This document shows, piece by piece, positions 55,166 through 64,000 of a stretch of 64,000 nt of DNA. The first letter of the stretch is position 1. Every line of letters begins with the position of its first letter. The stretch is from Fragilaria crotonensis (taxonomy: Eukaryota; Bacillariophyta; Fragilariophyceae; Fragilariales; Fragilariaceae): the NCBI GenBank assembly GCA_022925895.1, contig JAKSYS010000179.1, positions 1 to 64,000 of the forward strand, in the 5' to 3' direction. Under the pieces are notes generated by a model, which was given only the letters and a program-made list of their open reading frames with translations, ran no database searches and was not told the DNA's origin. Made by a program: the position numbers and the translations under genes.

Positions 55166-55548
55166 TTGGGAAGATGCTTCTGTTTCCTGCAGCGTTGCAG
55201 TTAGATTAATGTACAGAGTCAAGATCGTTGGCTGAGTTGCCCTCTCTACGCAACAAACACAAATTCGAGCAAATGATGAAAGAACGCCCTTTTTTGGATT
55301 CGAGGTGATGTATCTTTTCCGTGTCCCATGACAAGACGAGTGCCAATTGAGACTCTGTCGTCATTGGCGTAGTACAACGTACCAGATACTAGTACTGTAT
55401 ACGTAGTACAAGTATATTACTTTTGTCCTTGCAATCGCACAAATCGTCGACTTTGCGTCCAATGCAGTAAACCACCAGTACTAGTACTCCGTATTAGACA
55501 ACAGACAACTCATATTTCTTCAACTTCTCTAGTTTTGAGATCATTTTT

Positions 55549-56244
55549 ATGCGTGTTATGTGGCCTCGATCACTTTCAAGAGCTGTGATGGTTGTGGTGT
55601 GTTGCCTTGCATCCATACAAAAGTGTTGGGCATTCCAAGAGAACATCAAGACTTCCAACTCCGTGCAGCAGGAAGTTATATCACTTGAAAGCTCGCCCCG
55701 ATATCCTCCAGACCTGCCGCATGGCAATCTCTACCTCGAGACCCGAGAGCGAACCTCGTTCGATGCTGTGAGCTTTGTTGCCGCCGCGAATTTCATTATC
55801 AATATCATGCGACCAGACTCGACTATTTCGATACAGATGCGAGTTCCCCGTCTGATTTGGGAAATCACTATTATGGTTCTGGCCAAGACGGCTACGATCA
55901 CTACAGTTCCTGCCATTTACCTCTTGCTAGCATTCATTTTGGGATCAACAGCAGTTGTGGATCTTTTTGTGTGGGCGCCACTGTTCGCCACTTTTGCTAG
56001 TTTCGAAACTTGCGAAGGAAATGGATTCTTCCAACCGCGCAAATGTAGGTCGGACTATACAAAGGGAGTGGGAAGAATGTTGGTTGTGTTTCAGTGCTTA
56101 GCGACCGGATTGTTCTACCTCATGTCCGCCATATCAGCCGTGGGATCCTTCACAACAATGCGCGAGGAGCAAAAGATTGAGCGACAAGTTCGAGCCATGC
56201 AACGATGGGACGACCATCTGCGTGCGCGCACTTCTAATTCGTAG
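55549..56244 (+). CDS. Predicted plastid membrane protein, unknown
   Basis: A single exon of 231 codons; a second ATG at 55558 is equally possible. The N-terminus RAVMVVVCCLASIQKCWAFQ is a signal peptide ending in a WA|F site like the diatom plastid-import motif. Hydrophobic segments lie at about residues 115-140 (TATITTVPAIYLLLAFILGS) and 180-200 (LVVFQCLATGLFYLMSAIS), with a shorter one between around DLFVWAPLFATFASF. The C-terminal tail is basic and charged. I recognise no family. It is likely anchored in a plastid membrane. It stands between the two paralogous armadillo genes. Confidence 0.7.
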   Translation: MRVMWPRSLSRAVMVVVCCLASIQKCWAFQENIKTSNSVQQEVISLESSPRYPPDLPHGNLYLETRERTSFDAVSFVAAANFIINIMRPDSTISIQMRVPRLIWEITIMVLAKTATITTVPAIYLLLAFILGSTAVVDLFVWAPLFATFASFETCEGNGFFQPRKCRSDYTKGVGRMLVVFQCLATGLFYLMSAISAVGSFTTMREEQKIERQVRAMQRWDDHLRARTSNS

Positions 56245-56516
56245 CATCAAAAATGCTTTCGACATGGACCGATCGTTACATACGTTCTCCCTTGTAGGAA
56301 GGCCTGAAGAATTGCGCGTGCGCCTGCATCGAATGTCGCGTCTCAACAGACAACGAGTGCATTCCCCGCGTTTGCTCAATGCCAAGCTGCGCCATCTCTG
56401 TGTTGTTATGGTCGCAAGTGTTTGTAGAGGTGTTCTGTCACATTAGCATAGTAGGCAACACTAACGAAAACCATACTCCTAAAGTTATTAGTATATATCT
56501 GAATCAGTTACAATAC

Positions 56517-59131
56517 TCAAGTCCATTGATCGAAGGTTACGGCTTTCAGGGATGGCACGAAAAGTGAGGGGGCGGCAGTGTTAGAAGATCCAATCGAGCC
56601 ACTTGTCGCTATCTTACGGAGCCAATGGCTGAGAGTCGCCAAGGCATCACAAGCAATATACTGCATTTTGACGTCGACATCAGAATCGTGCGCAATCTGC
56701 ATCAAAGTTGCAAAACACTCGGCTGTATTGCTCAAGGGGATGAGATTCGCCGGGTCATCTGTCAGATTCTTTAGTCCGGAAATCGCAGCCAATTTTTCTT
56801 CGGAGATAGTAGATTGGCGAGCACGCTGACAAAGGGCTAAGATGAGATCCTTAGTATTGGCAACCTCTTGTCGACAATATCGATCCTGAGATAGGTTCTG
56901 AATGGCGAAAAGGGCGTGTTGACGAGCGTCAATACTGGTCGACTTCGTAGCTTGTACCATTGCAGGAACGATAATCTTAAGCTTGAAGACGATATGCTTC
57001 GCGTTTGCACGATGGCGGGTAACATTTGCGAGAATCTTGACTGCGTAGACATGGGACGGGCTGTCGAGGAGTTTGGATATTTCCACCAAGGCTTTCATAA
57101 GGCCTTCGTGTCTGGCAAGAGCATACTGAAAGAGGGAAATAGATTAGGACATCACCAAATGAAAACGGCACAATAGCACAACGAATTGTTGACGTACCGC
57201 GTTATCTTTTTTCCTTCACAAGATGTTCCAAGGCCGCAAAGACGTTCTTTCTGGCTCCGTGGAGGTACTGGTTGGGATCGTTGTCGTAGTTCTCCGCTTT
57301 CTTTTTCGATGACAGAGGTGATTGCGGAGTCGGACTCGCTTGCGGTGTAACATCCGAGTCGTCGTCAGTGTGAGAGCTGGACACCCCGTACCGATCGGAG
57401 CCAGTTCCGGAAGACATCCCACCAGCGTAAGTGGAAAACGAGTCCAACGGCTCTGAACTATCGTCGTCGTCGGAACTGTCCCAGTGATACCTCTTCTTCT
57501 TACCAATCTGCTGCACACTTGGTTCCTTGGGGATGATTGGCGCAATGACAGAACAAAGGGCGTTGATCAAACCAGGAACTTGCGCCATCAGCAACCGATT
57601 GTCTTGAGTCTTGCAAAGGAAGGCGATAAGGGCACAGCATCCTTGTCGACTTTCCTCGTTGTCGTCAACGATAACACCAGACACCGCCTGGACAAGCCCT
57701 GGACAGTGAAAGATAGGGAATCCGATTCTCCTTGGGTATTGCCAGATTAACGAGAGACGCAACTGCTCGCTTTCTTGCTTCGATGTATTCAGCACGAGTT
57801 CGATGATCTGGGAAGGCCTCCAAGAGTCCATCTTCGTCGGTATCTTCCAGGACACTTGCCAATGCTGGTAAAACTCCCACAGTCCAGCACAAAGTCCGTC
57901 GATTCGCGGCTGTGGCCGTCAATACTTTAAGCGCTCCGCACGCATTCTTGCGACGCACCATGAATCCGCGATCCATTGGTTCCCCACTCTCCGGGCTCGC
58001 AATATTCGTCAATAGGTCGCTCAAAGTCTTGCTGGGATTTATCATCTTAGTCTTCACTGTCTCCAAGACTCTCTTTGCGTCGACTGAGAGAATAGGTTCA
58101 GTAATTGGTGACCTGGGTACAGAGCCGTCGTACGACAAATCCAATGCACTAGTCGAGTAGGAACTAACGACAGAAGCTGCTTCATGAACCGATGTCGTAT
58201 TTGGACTGCGAAATGCACTCACAGTAGCGTGTTCGGCTGTGATCATGAGCCCTCGATTGCTGGGGGTCAGTCGAAGGCCGGCTTCATCTAGAGTCGATGT
58301 CGATGAAGTAACGGAACCATGATCAACGCCTCGCTGGCGTGGAGTAAGAAGAGCTACAACGGCGGCAGCGGCATTTTCGTGAAAGATTTCAGAACGATTG
58401 AGAATTGACGGAAGGCTGGCTTCCGAGAAGACGTCGTCCGTTGCATCATCCTCTTCCTTAACTTCATCGAGATTATTGTGGTAGCGCATGTTGGTTTGCG
58501 GTCCTTTAGAGAATTCGGCAACCGCCATCTTCCGTAAACCATCCAACTCTTGCGCCGTCTCTGCGGTTGCAACCTCGCCATCCTCAACCGGATTGACTTC
58601 GGCTGTTGGAACTTCAAGTGATGTTTTGACATCGTCACCACTTTCATCAGCGGCCTTGGGGGCTTCATTTTGTGGTGTTGAAGGGCCCTGGATCATCAAC
58701 TTAGCATATGCACCACCAGTACCTCTGTGGCGATTCTTGACTCGGTTCCTCAGAGTTTCTGGTGATGCCGGTGGGATGGGGTCCTTGTTGTCCATTTCTG
58801 GGGGATCTGGCAAAGGGAGATGCGGAGGCTTGTTCGGAACCAAGCGCTCCATCAATTGCTGAGCTGCCTTGGCTCGATTGCCTCGATCTTTCCTGTTTCT
58901 CAACAAACGAGACGCAGCAAGTGCATTCTTGGAGACATTCGATGTCGGGGATGTCGGCGACGCCGCAGTTGTAGCCACGAGCTTTTTGACGGCGAGGTTG
59001 TCCATCAGTTGAGTACTCGCAGACGACGAATTGAGGGAACGATCGTCCTCCATGGAATTGTATTGCCTGTAAGGACGTTGGCCTTTCCCGCTCGAAGTGG
59101 TGGTCGATCGTACTCCTTCGGGGGCACTCAT
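56517..59131 (-). CDS. Armadillo/HEAT-repeat protein (paralogue 2)
   Basis: Exon 1 (59131-57198) and exon 2 (57125-56517) flank a 72 bp intron GTACGT...TTTCAG. Two one-base insertions, in the GGG at 57716-57718 and the T6 at 57207-57212, break the frame. Without them the two exons give exactly 847 codons. The N-terminus is Ser/Lys-rich and disordered. The armadillo part begins MVRRKNACGALKVLTATAANRRTL, close to paralogue 1's RRSNACGALKVLSQKRKNQ, and ends ACDALATLSHWLRK, close to ACDSLATIGLWLQ. The intron sits at a matching place in both genes, just after the acidic insertion. No signal peptide; function unknown. Confidence 0.8.
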
Positions 59132-60440
59132 GTACCTATCTGAAGTATGGATAAACGATCACCTAACCTCCCCGGTTGTAAGTTGATCAGAGCGACGAAA
59201 TGCAATTATGATGTTGACCACAACCGTTACAATTACATTGGATAGAGATTTGCAGAGACGTGATTTTTAAGTTCTGATGCATTTGTTTTATATCCGTTGC
59301 AATTACATGTGCTTATATGCATATAAACGTAGCGATGTCGCTCGATTGGCGAGCTCGCGCTCTTCCACTGTCCACTGTCCTACTTAACAATTTTGACAGT
59401 AGCGGTACAATGCAATTCGTTACTGACGAGTAGTACAGTACTACTACTTAACTTCCAAACACCGAGTCCCGAAATATGGATAGCATCCCGCTGTATGCGG
59501 AGTATGTCATATGGATCAATGGTGTATGCTGTACTGTGTACAGTACCAGTTAAAAACCGCTTTGAACCAATAATTTACCGCACGATCCGACTAAGGATAT
59601 CTGTTTCACGCGGCCTCCAGCTTCATTTCCGTTGCGTTGAGAATTCTTTTCAATGTTCTCGTTTATGCTGAAAATGAATCATTCTTGTACTGGACTAAGT
59701 ATTCATTGAGTTATCAAACATTCTGAAGGCCTCGCTTCGGGACTTTTTGGTTCAATGCGGAACATTAAAAAATAAACGTACATTAAGTAAAATCAATAGG
59801 TGGGCGCGTAGTTTTTTTCACACGCTTACATGTTTTCTCGCCAAACAAATTTCTACTGCTACGCACTTGGCAACGTGTATGTTCATATTGTGATTGTGAC
59901 AGCACCAGATTTCATGGATTACCAAACTAATCACGTAGATTTCATGGCGCGGTACGAGAGTTCAGGCGCAGCTAAAAATGTCGCAAGCATTGACAAATAT
60001 AAAGCGCCGTCAGGTAGCATATAAAGTGAGGCCCGGCTCAACGTGGGAAAAACTCAAACTCCCAAACAATTCTCCCAATCAAAAACTCAGTGCAATGCAC
60101 TGTAAGACAGATCACTCAAGCTTGCTTTTAAACAAGTAGAGTAATTCTTGGATCCGATTAACTGTCACCTATTTTTCGTCATCGTACGACACGTTACTTA
60201 AGGACCTTGTAGAAAATTTAGCTACAAGTGGAAGCTGTTCAAGATGGGAGTTTTGTTTCCTTTCCTCGACTTATTTTCTCAATCAATTCACCGCGCCTGC
60301 CCTCCCTGCTCTGAATTTGAATTTGAATTCATGCACATATTCACGTACATAAATCTGATTTAAAATAAGAATAACTCGACATTTTTTTCACCGTACTGCA
60401 GCACCATTCCATTCATTGTTCCCACTCCTATTGTATTGAG
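59132..60440. other. Intergenic region with small inverted-repeat element
   Basis: No gene seen. It includes the terminal-repeat element at 59543-59772 (separate entry), a palindromic TGCATATAAGCA-like run near 59310 and AT-rich sequence before the transposase relic. Confidence 0.5.
59543..59772. mobile_element. Short inverted-repeat element related to the one at 47350
   Basis: The left end reads GTACCAGTTAAAAACCGC then TTTGAACCAA, which matches the left end of the 745 bp element in its first 14 bases and in GCTTTGA. The inverted right end, TTGGTTCAATGCGG...TTAAAAAA (about 59747-59770), pairs with CCGCTTTGAACCAA. Repeats are imperfect, so this is an older, shorter relative. Confidence 0.5.
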
Positions 60441-62022
60441 ATGTCTACCGACACCACAACGTTCTTGCAAACAAGCCAAGCCGCGGTGACAAAGTCATTA
60501 CAGGTGGCTTTGGACGGCGCATCCAAGGATCTGAAACACTGGAGAGCGGTTATTCCTTTCCTTATCAGGGCATCCCATGCACCAGGCTCTTTACTAAATG
60601 TTCCTTCAGATAGTCATGAGTGCGAGGACATTCTTGAGTATTTGCAACCTATGTACAAAGGTTACAAGATATACTTCAGTGACAAGTACTCTGCATCCAT
60701 TTCTAGTGGCGGTGGCTGGAAGGAGCTTCTGAAGGACCTTGCAATTGCAGGAATGCAAGGTGGATTCTACCTAATTGGAAATGGTAGTTACAAGGACAAA
60801 CATATTGTTGTGTGCCGAGGAAGCCGCTTGTATCAAGGTACTAAGAGGCAGCAGCTGAGTCCCAGCCAGAAGCCGCAATACAGGAATGAAACTTTGCACT
60901 CTGATCGCAACAATTCACGTGGAAATGTTGGGAAACTTCTTCCCCGCAAGACTCGCACTACTCGTGCAATAGAGAAAGGTTCTGTCTGTCCATTTCGAAT
61001 GAATATTGGACTGGATTCTTTGGATACTATCTTGCTGGCGGAACCGGAAATTCTCATCATGCATATCACCCGAAGGTATTGAAAGTTGAGTATGCTGTCC
61101 CAACGCGACTTATTGGTGGAGTTGAAAGGACATCCTAGTTAGCGTTGGTAGCCAAGGCTAATGATGGTGTGGGGAGAAGTATTCATTTCTCTCGATGCAG
61201 ATACGTGATTCCTAGAAGTCAGGTTAGATACATTAATGGGTTTCGGGGTGGGGCCTGCAACAATGATGGTAATTCTGCACTCCGAGACAGTCCTGATCAG
61301 AGTCCAATTGACAAGCTTCTTACTTCCTTTCGACCAAAGGTTTTGATCATTGCGTTCTTTACCATCATCTTCCGCATCAAAACGGGGATGTCACGATGGG
61401 TGAGAAATTCCTTCATCCATGGATCAAGATAATGCGCATCCAACAATAGGAATAATGGTGAATGAGTCATTTGGTGATGACGGTGATCACAATGTTCAGC
61501 CTTCTCCACCAACATCCATAAAAGTTGTGCTTCCTGATAGTGAGGATTTGGACATGCAGTTATTTGCGAGAACACATCGACACTCACTGTTGGTGGATGA
61601 CAAGCAAGACCTCATGATTGGTTGTGCTTGGACAACACCTCCCAGCGCCTATTCAAAATGTTCGGCGAGGTGCTCCACATCGATTGTACTGCCGATACAA
61701 ATTACGAGGACAGACCGTTCCTCACAATAACTGGGCGGGACTCGAATGGAAAGATGTTCACTGTTATCCGCGCTTTTCTTCCGAATGAACGTGCCTGGGT
61801 TTTCGCTGGTTATTTCAGACAGTAATGCCTTCTTTGCTTGGAAGGGAATTCATTGGAAGAGTAAAGGTCATTGTGACAGACGGCGATTCACAAGAAACAT
61901 CACAGCTTGATGAAATGGTTGCCCAACTTGAACCTCAGTTCCGTGACATGTTCCTTACTGAATGCGTCCCTGTCAATAGTCCTTCCGTCAAGTATGTGCA
62001 ATACGACCCCAACACAAAATAA
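60441..62022 (+). pseudogene. Mutator-like (MULE) transposase relic
   Basis: The first frame (60441-61082) has FYLIGNGSYKDKHIVVCRG and KGSVCPFRMNIGLDS, resembling the FAR1-like zinc-binding N-terminus of MULE transposases. A shifted frame continues with GGTGNSHHAYHPK. The catalytic core follows at about 61640-61930: FGEVLHIDCTADTNYED (first Asp), FLPNERAWVFAGYF and KVIVTDGD (second Asp). The protein loses similarity after VAQLEPQFR, exactly where an antisense protease frame begins, so the last catalytic Glu and the C-terminus are missing. Several frame breaks. No terminal repeats were found on the left side. Confidence 0.75.
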
Positions 62023-62596
62023 TCCGCAATCAATTCCATTGAGTTGCTGTGGACACTCCTGGTATTTGAGCTTCTCAAGTACTTCATAATGCGCGTTGCA
62101 AATGATTGTGTTCGGGTCTATAACACGAAACACAAGAAGTCATTCACTTCTGCCACAATTTCTGATGAGTCTGAAGGAAGATTTGCGGACGCTCTTGTGG
62201 AGCGTCGCAAGAATCGTAAGTGAATATTGATGAAGAAGTCAGGGCAGGCCTGGTTGAAATCGACAACAAAGACAAAGAAATGCACGTCCTCAACAACGGG
62301 GACGATGAGCCTGTTCACACAGTCATTGTGCAAGTCAAAACGTGTTCGAGACGAGAACGAATCTTGCAATTTTCTTTTCCTTGTACGTAGATGTTCCACC
62401 AGTCGTATCTTCAAACAAGGCATTGTTTGCAGCCATGTATGGCGCACAGCGAGAGACCCAAGAAGAACTTTATCAGAAGACTTTGCTGCCGGTGGTGGTG
62501 GTGCAGCGCACTGGATGAGCAGTTTAGGAGTCGGGTATTCAACATTCTTCCATGTATGAGCGCACCCACATCTTGTCTTATTACACGCTCCTGCAC
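61900..62596 (-). pseudogene. ULP1/SENP-type cysteine protease (peptidase C48) relic
   Basis: Minus-strand frames give a C48-like order. LIHGRMLNTRLLN matches the family's WLND region, CVNRLIVPVVEDVHFFVFVVDF carries the catalytic His, and CPQQLNGIDCGLFCVGVVLHILDG carries the oxyanion Gln and catalytic Cys in the QxNGxDCG motif. The catalytic Asp that should follow the His strand is not clear. Two shifts (about 62430 and 62125) break the frame. The 3' end overlaps the end of the MULE transposase in antisense. Such proteases cut SUMO-like modifiers and are known passengers of some plant MULEs. Confidence 0.72.
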
Positions 62597-62816
62597 GCCG
62601 TACCGCGGATCACCAGGAAAGTGTGTCTGCTGGTTCTTTTGGCTTCTTCCTCACCATTGTTTTGCTTGAGGCAAATGGGAGGTCCGAGTTACCCTGAAGG
62701 TTACCTTAGCTTTGTTGTGTTGTGTCGTTGTGTCATGCGGCGAAACAACAAACACGTATTTTGTGATACTGTTTTGAAAATCCTGGTTATTGCGTACGTT
62801 ACCCTACGGTGTTATT

Positions 62817-63100
62817 GAAAAATGGAAAGATAACAGGTGTTTTTGAGAATAACGTATTATCAATAACACCGTCTAAGTTTTACACTAATTACAATAACAC
62901 CTTTTAAGATTTCGTATTATCAATAACACCGTCTAAGTTTTACACTAATTACAATAACACCTTTTAAGATTTCGTCATTATCAATAACACCGTCTAAGTT
63001 TTGCACTAATTACAATAACACCTTTTAAGATTTCGCATTATTACAATAACACCGTTTGCAGCGGCAGAAAAATGGAAAGATAACACGTGTTTCTGAGAAT
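62817..63100. repeat. 60 bp minisatellite flanked by 34 bp direct repeats
   Basis: About 3.4 copies of a 60-61 bp unit (62853, 62913, 62973, partial at 63034) contain CAATAACACCGTCTAAG and CAATAACACCTTTTAAG. A 34 bp direct repeat beginning GAAAAATGGAAAGATAACA lies on both sides (62817-62850 and 63067-63100, two mismatches). The word CGGTGTTATTGA at 62806-62817 is the exact inverse of TCAATAACACCG in the units. This may be the decayed right end of the MULE. Confidence 0.85.
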
Positions 63101-63110
63101 TCCCCTTCAA

Positions 63111-64000
63111 TTATTGCAGGACTCCAGCCTGAAGTACCCTGAACTTTGCTGCAGTAAAGGAGCCGAACAATAAGTTTTGCTCCTCAACATTGCTTGCACT
63201 CGGCTCACAGAGCGACGTACAGTGCCTAAGCACCCTCCCATCCCAACTTATTGCCACGCCATGGGTAAGCTTCAGCGAGTCCATGAAAGTTATTCCCGCC
63301 TCGTCAACCCCAACCACATTGGGCATTACAAAATACCAATTTTAGCTGCACCGGAATCGTTTCGGTCCAAACGCTGAACCCAGGTGAGGCATCCCAAACA
63401 TCAAAATGGGAAGCGTTCATGAGGTTGACACTCATGTCAATGGAGAAGCCCACACGAAGAAAGTGGCCATCGCCATCCATAGGTGGAACTGGGGATGCCT
63501 GAATCGGCCTCCAGCTCTTGGATCATCGTGAGCGTCAGGAAACAATGCCTCCCCACAATCGAAAGACTCTGAACGAACTCTCGCAGAACTGGCTGGGACC
63601 AACAAATTGGTTGTGTACGCACTCATTCCCACCCCATCACGGTGAATCACGAGTCCCAATCGGCGGAAGCAAGATCGACGGGCGTCAATGCTCGATTCAA
63701 GACGACATCCATCAGAATGAATTCTTGCAAACGAGCTTACAGAGCCGGATGGACGGAAGACATCGTCCTCACGAAGGGATTCCAATTGCTGTATTTGGAA
63801 ACGCGGATAGCCACCACCCGATAATCCCAACACCTCTTGCAGCCCATCCGCAATCCACCGAATGGGAGTGTAGCAAATCGTGGGCTCGACATGTTTGGCA
63901 CTTTCGGCTTCGTTTTTAACGCATGTCGAGAAGAACTCATCGAAACCCCCCCTCAAGTCCCCCGGCAAACACTTCAGAAGGACGTCCAGCACTTGTAACT
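63111..64000 (-). pseudogene. Unknown protein, partial, runs off the window edge
   Basis: The frame open at the right edge (to 63432) and the frame 63326-63111 seem to be parts of one protein joined through a third frame around 63340-63480 (SVNLMNASHFDVWDASPGFSVWTE). The C-terminal part, DSLKLTHGVAISWDGRVLRHCTSLCEP and NLLFGSFTAAKFRVLQ, is well formed. I do not recognise a domain. The start lies beyond base 64000. Because it sits beside transposon remains it may be TE-derived. Confidence 0.45.

Noticed and set aside
62853-63055. Regular 60 bp repeats resembling a CRISPR array
   Set aside because: Units are directly adjacent with no unique spacers and the window is eukaryotic; it is a minisatellite.

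Overview
The window looks like nuclear DNA of a diatom, probably a pennate one; I cannot name the species. The evidence is: short GT-AG introns of about 66-80 bp; three proteins whose N-termini resemble diatom bipartite plastid targeting (signal peptide with a cleavage site before F); a Ty1/copia retrotransposon, a PIF/Harbinger transposon and a Mutator-like relic together; and single-copy eukaryotic genes (MOT1/BTAF1, RPB7, FKBP, NAD kinase, F-box) spaced 0.1-5 kb apart on both strands.

Layout. 134-4373: complete Harbinger-type transposon with TTA target duplication, terminal inverted repeats, a transposase (+) and an accessory gene (-) holding a 0.4 kb purine/pyrimidine repeat. 5406-9956: host gene joining a metallo-beta-lactamase-type phosphodiesterase to cyclic-nucleotide-binding domains. 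10010-11002: unknown two-exon gene. 11304-23001: a very young 11.7 kb copia element on the minus strand, with near-identical LTRs, 6 bp target duplication, gag (CCHC), protease (DSGA), integrase, reverse transcriptase and RNase H, plus about 4.5 kb of extra coding sequence between the 5' LTR and gag. 23002-26402: decayed DNA without a recognisable gene. 26403-31471: MOT1/BTAF1 (-). 32398-32798: MinE-like division factor. 32977-35916: protein with five C-x2-C...H-x3-C modules and a proline-rich middle. 36-41 kb: long non-coding region with a foldback element and many GTAC words.

41432-42983: NAD kinase (-). 43725-45803: F-box protein. 46.7-48.1 kb: pyrimidine tracts and a 745 bp inverted-repeat element. 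48412-48963: RPB7. 49005-49826: plastid-type FKBP. 50627-54432 and 56517-59131: two related armadillo-repeat genes facing each other, with a maltose-acetyltransferase-like gene and a predicted plastid membrane protein between them. 59.5-63.1 kb: small inverted-repeat element, Mutator-like transposase relic, antisense ULP1/C48 protease relic and a 60 bp minisatellite. 63111-64000: unknown partial gene running off the right edge.

Many reading frames, including that of the normally essential MOT1, are broken by single-base changes in homopolymer runs. Where tested (second armadillo gene), undoing these gives one uninterrupted frame, so I treat most breaks as probable sequencing errors. The strongest candidates for something undescribed are the pre-gag coding block of the copia element, the five-module CCHC protein and the transposase/ULP1 pairing.
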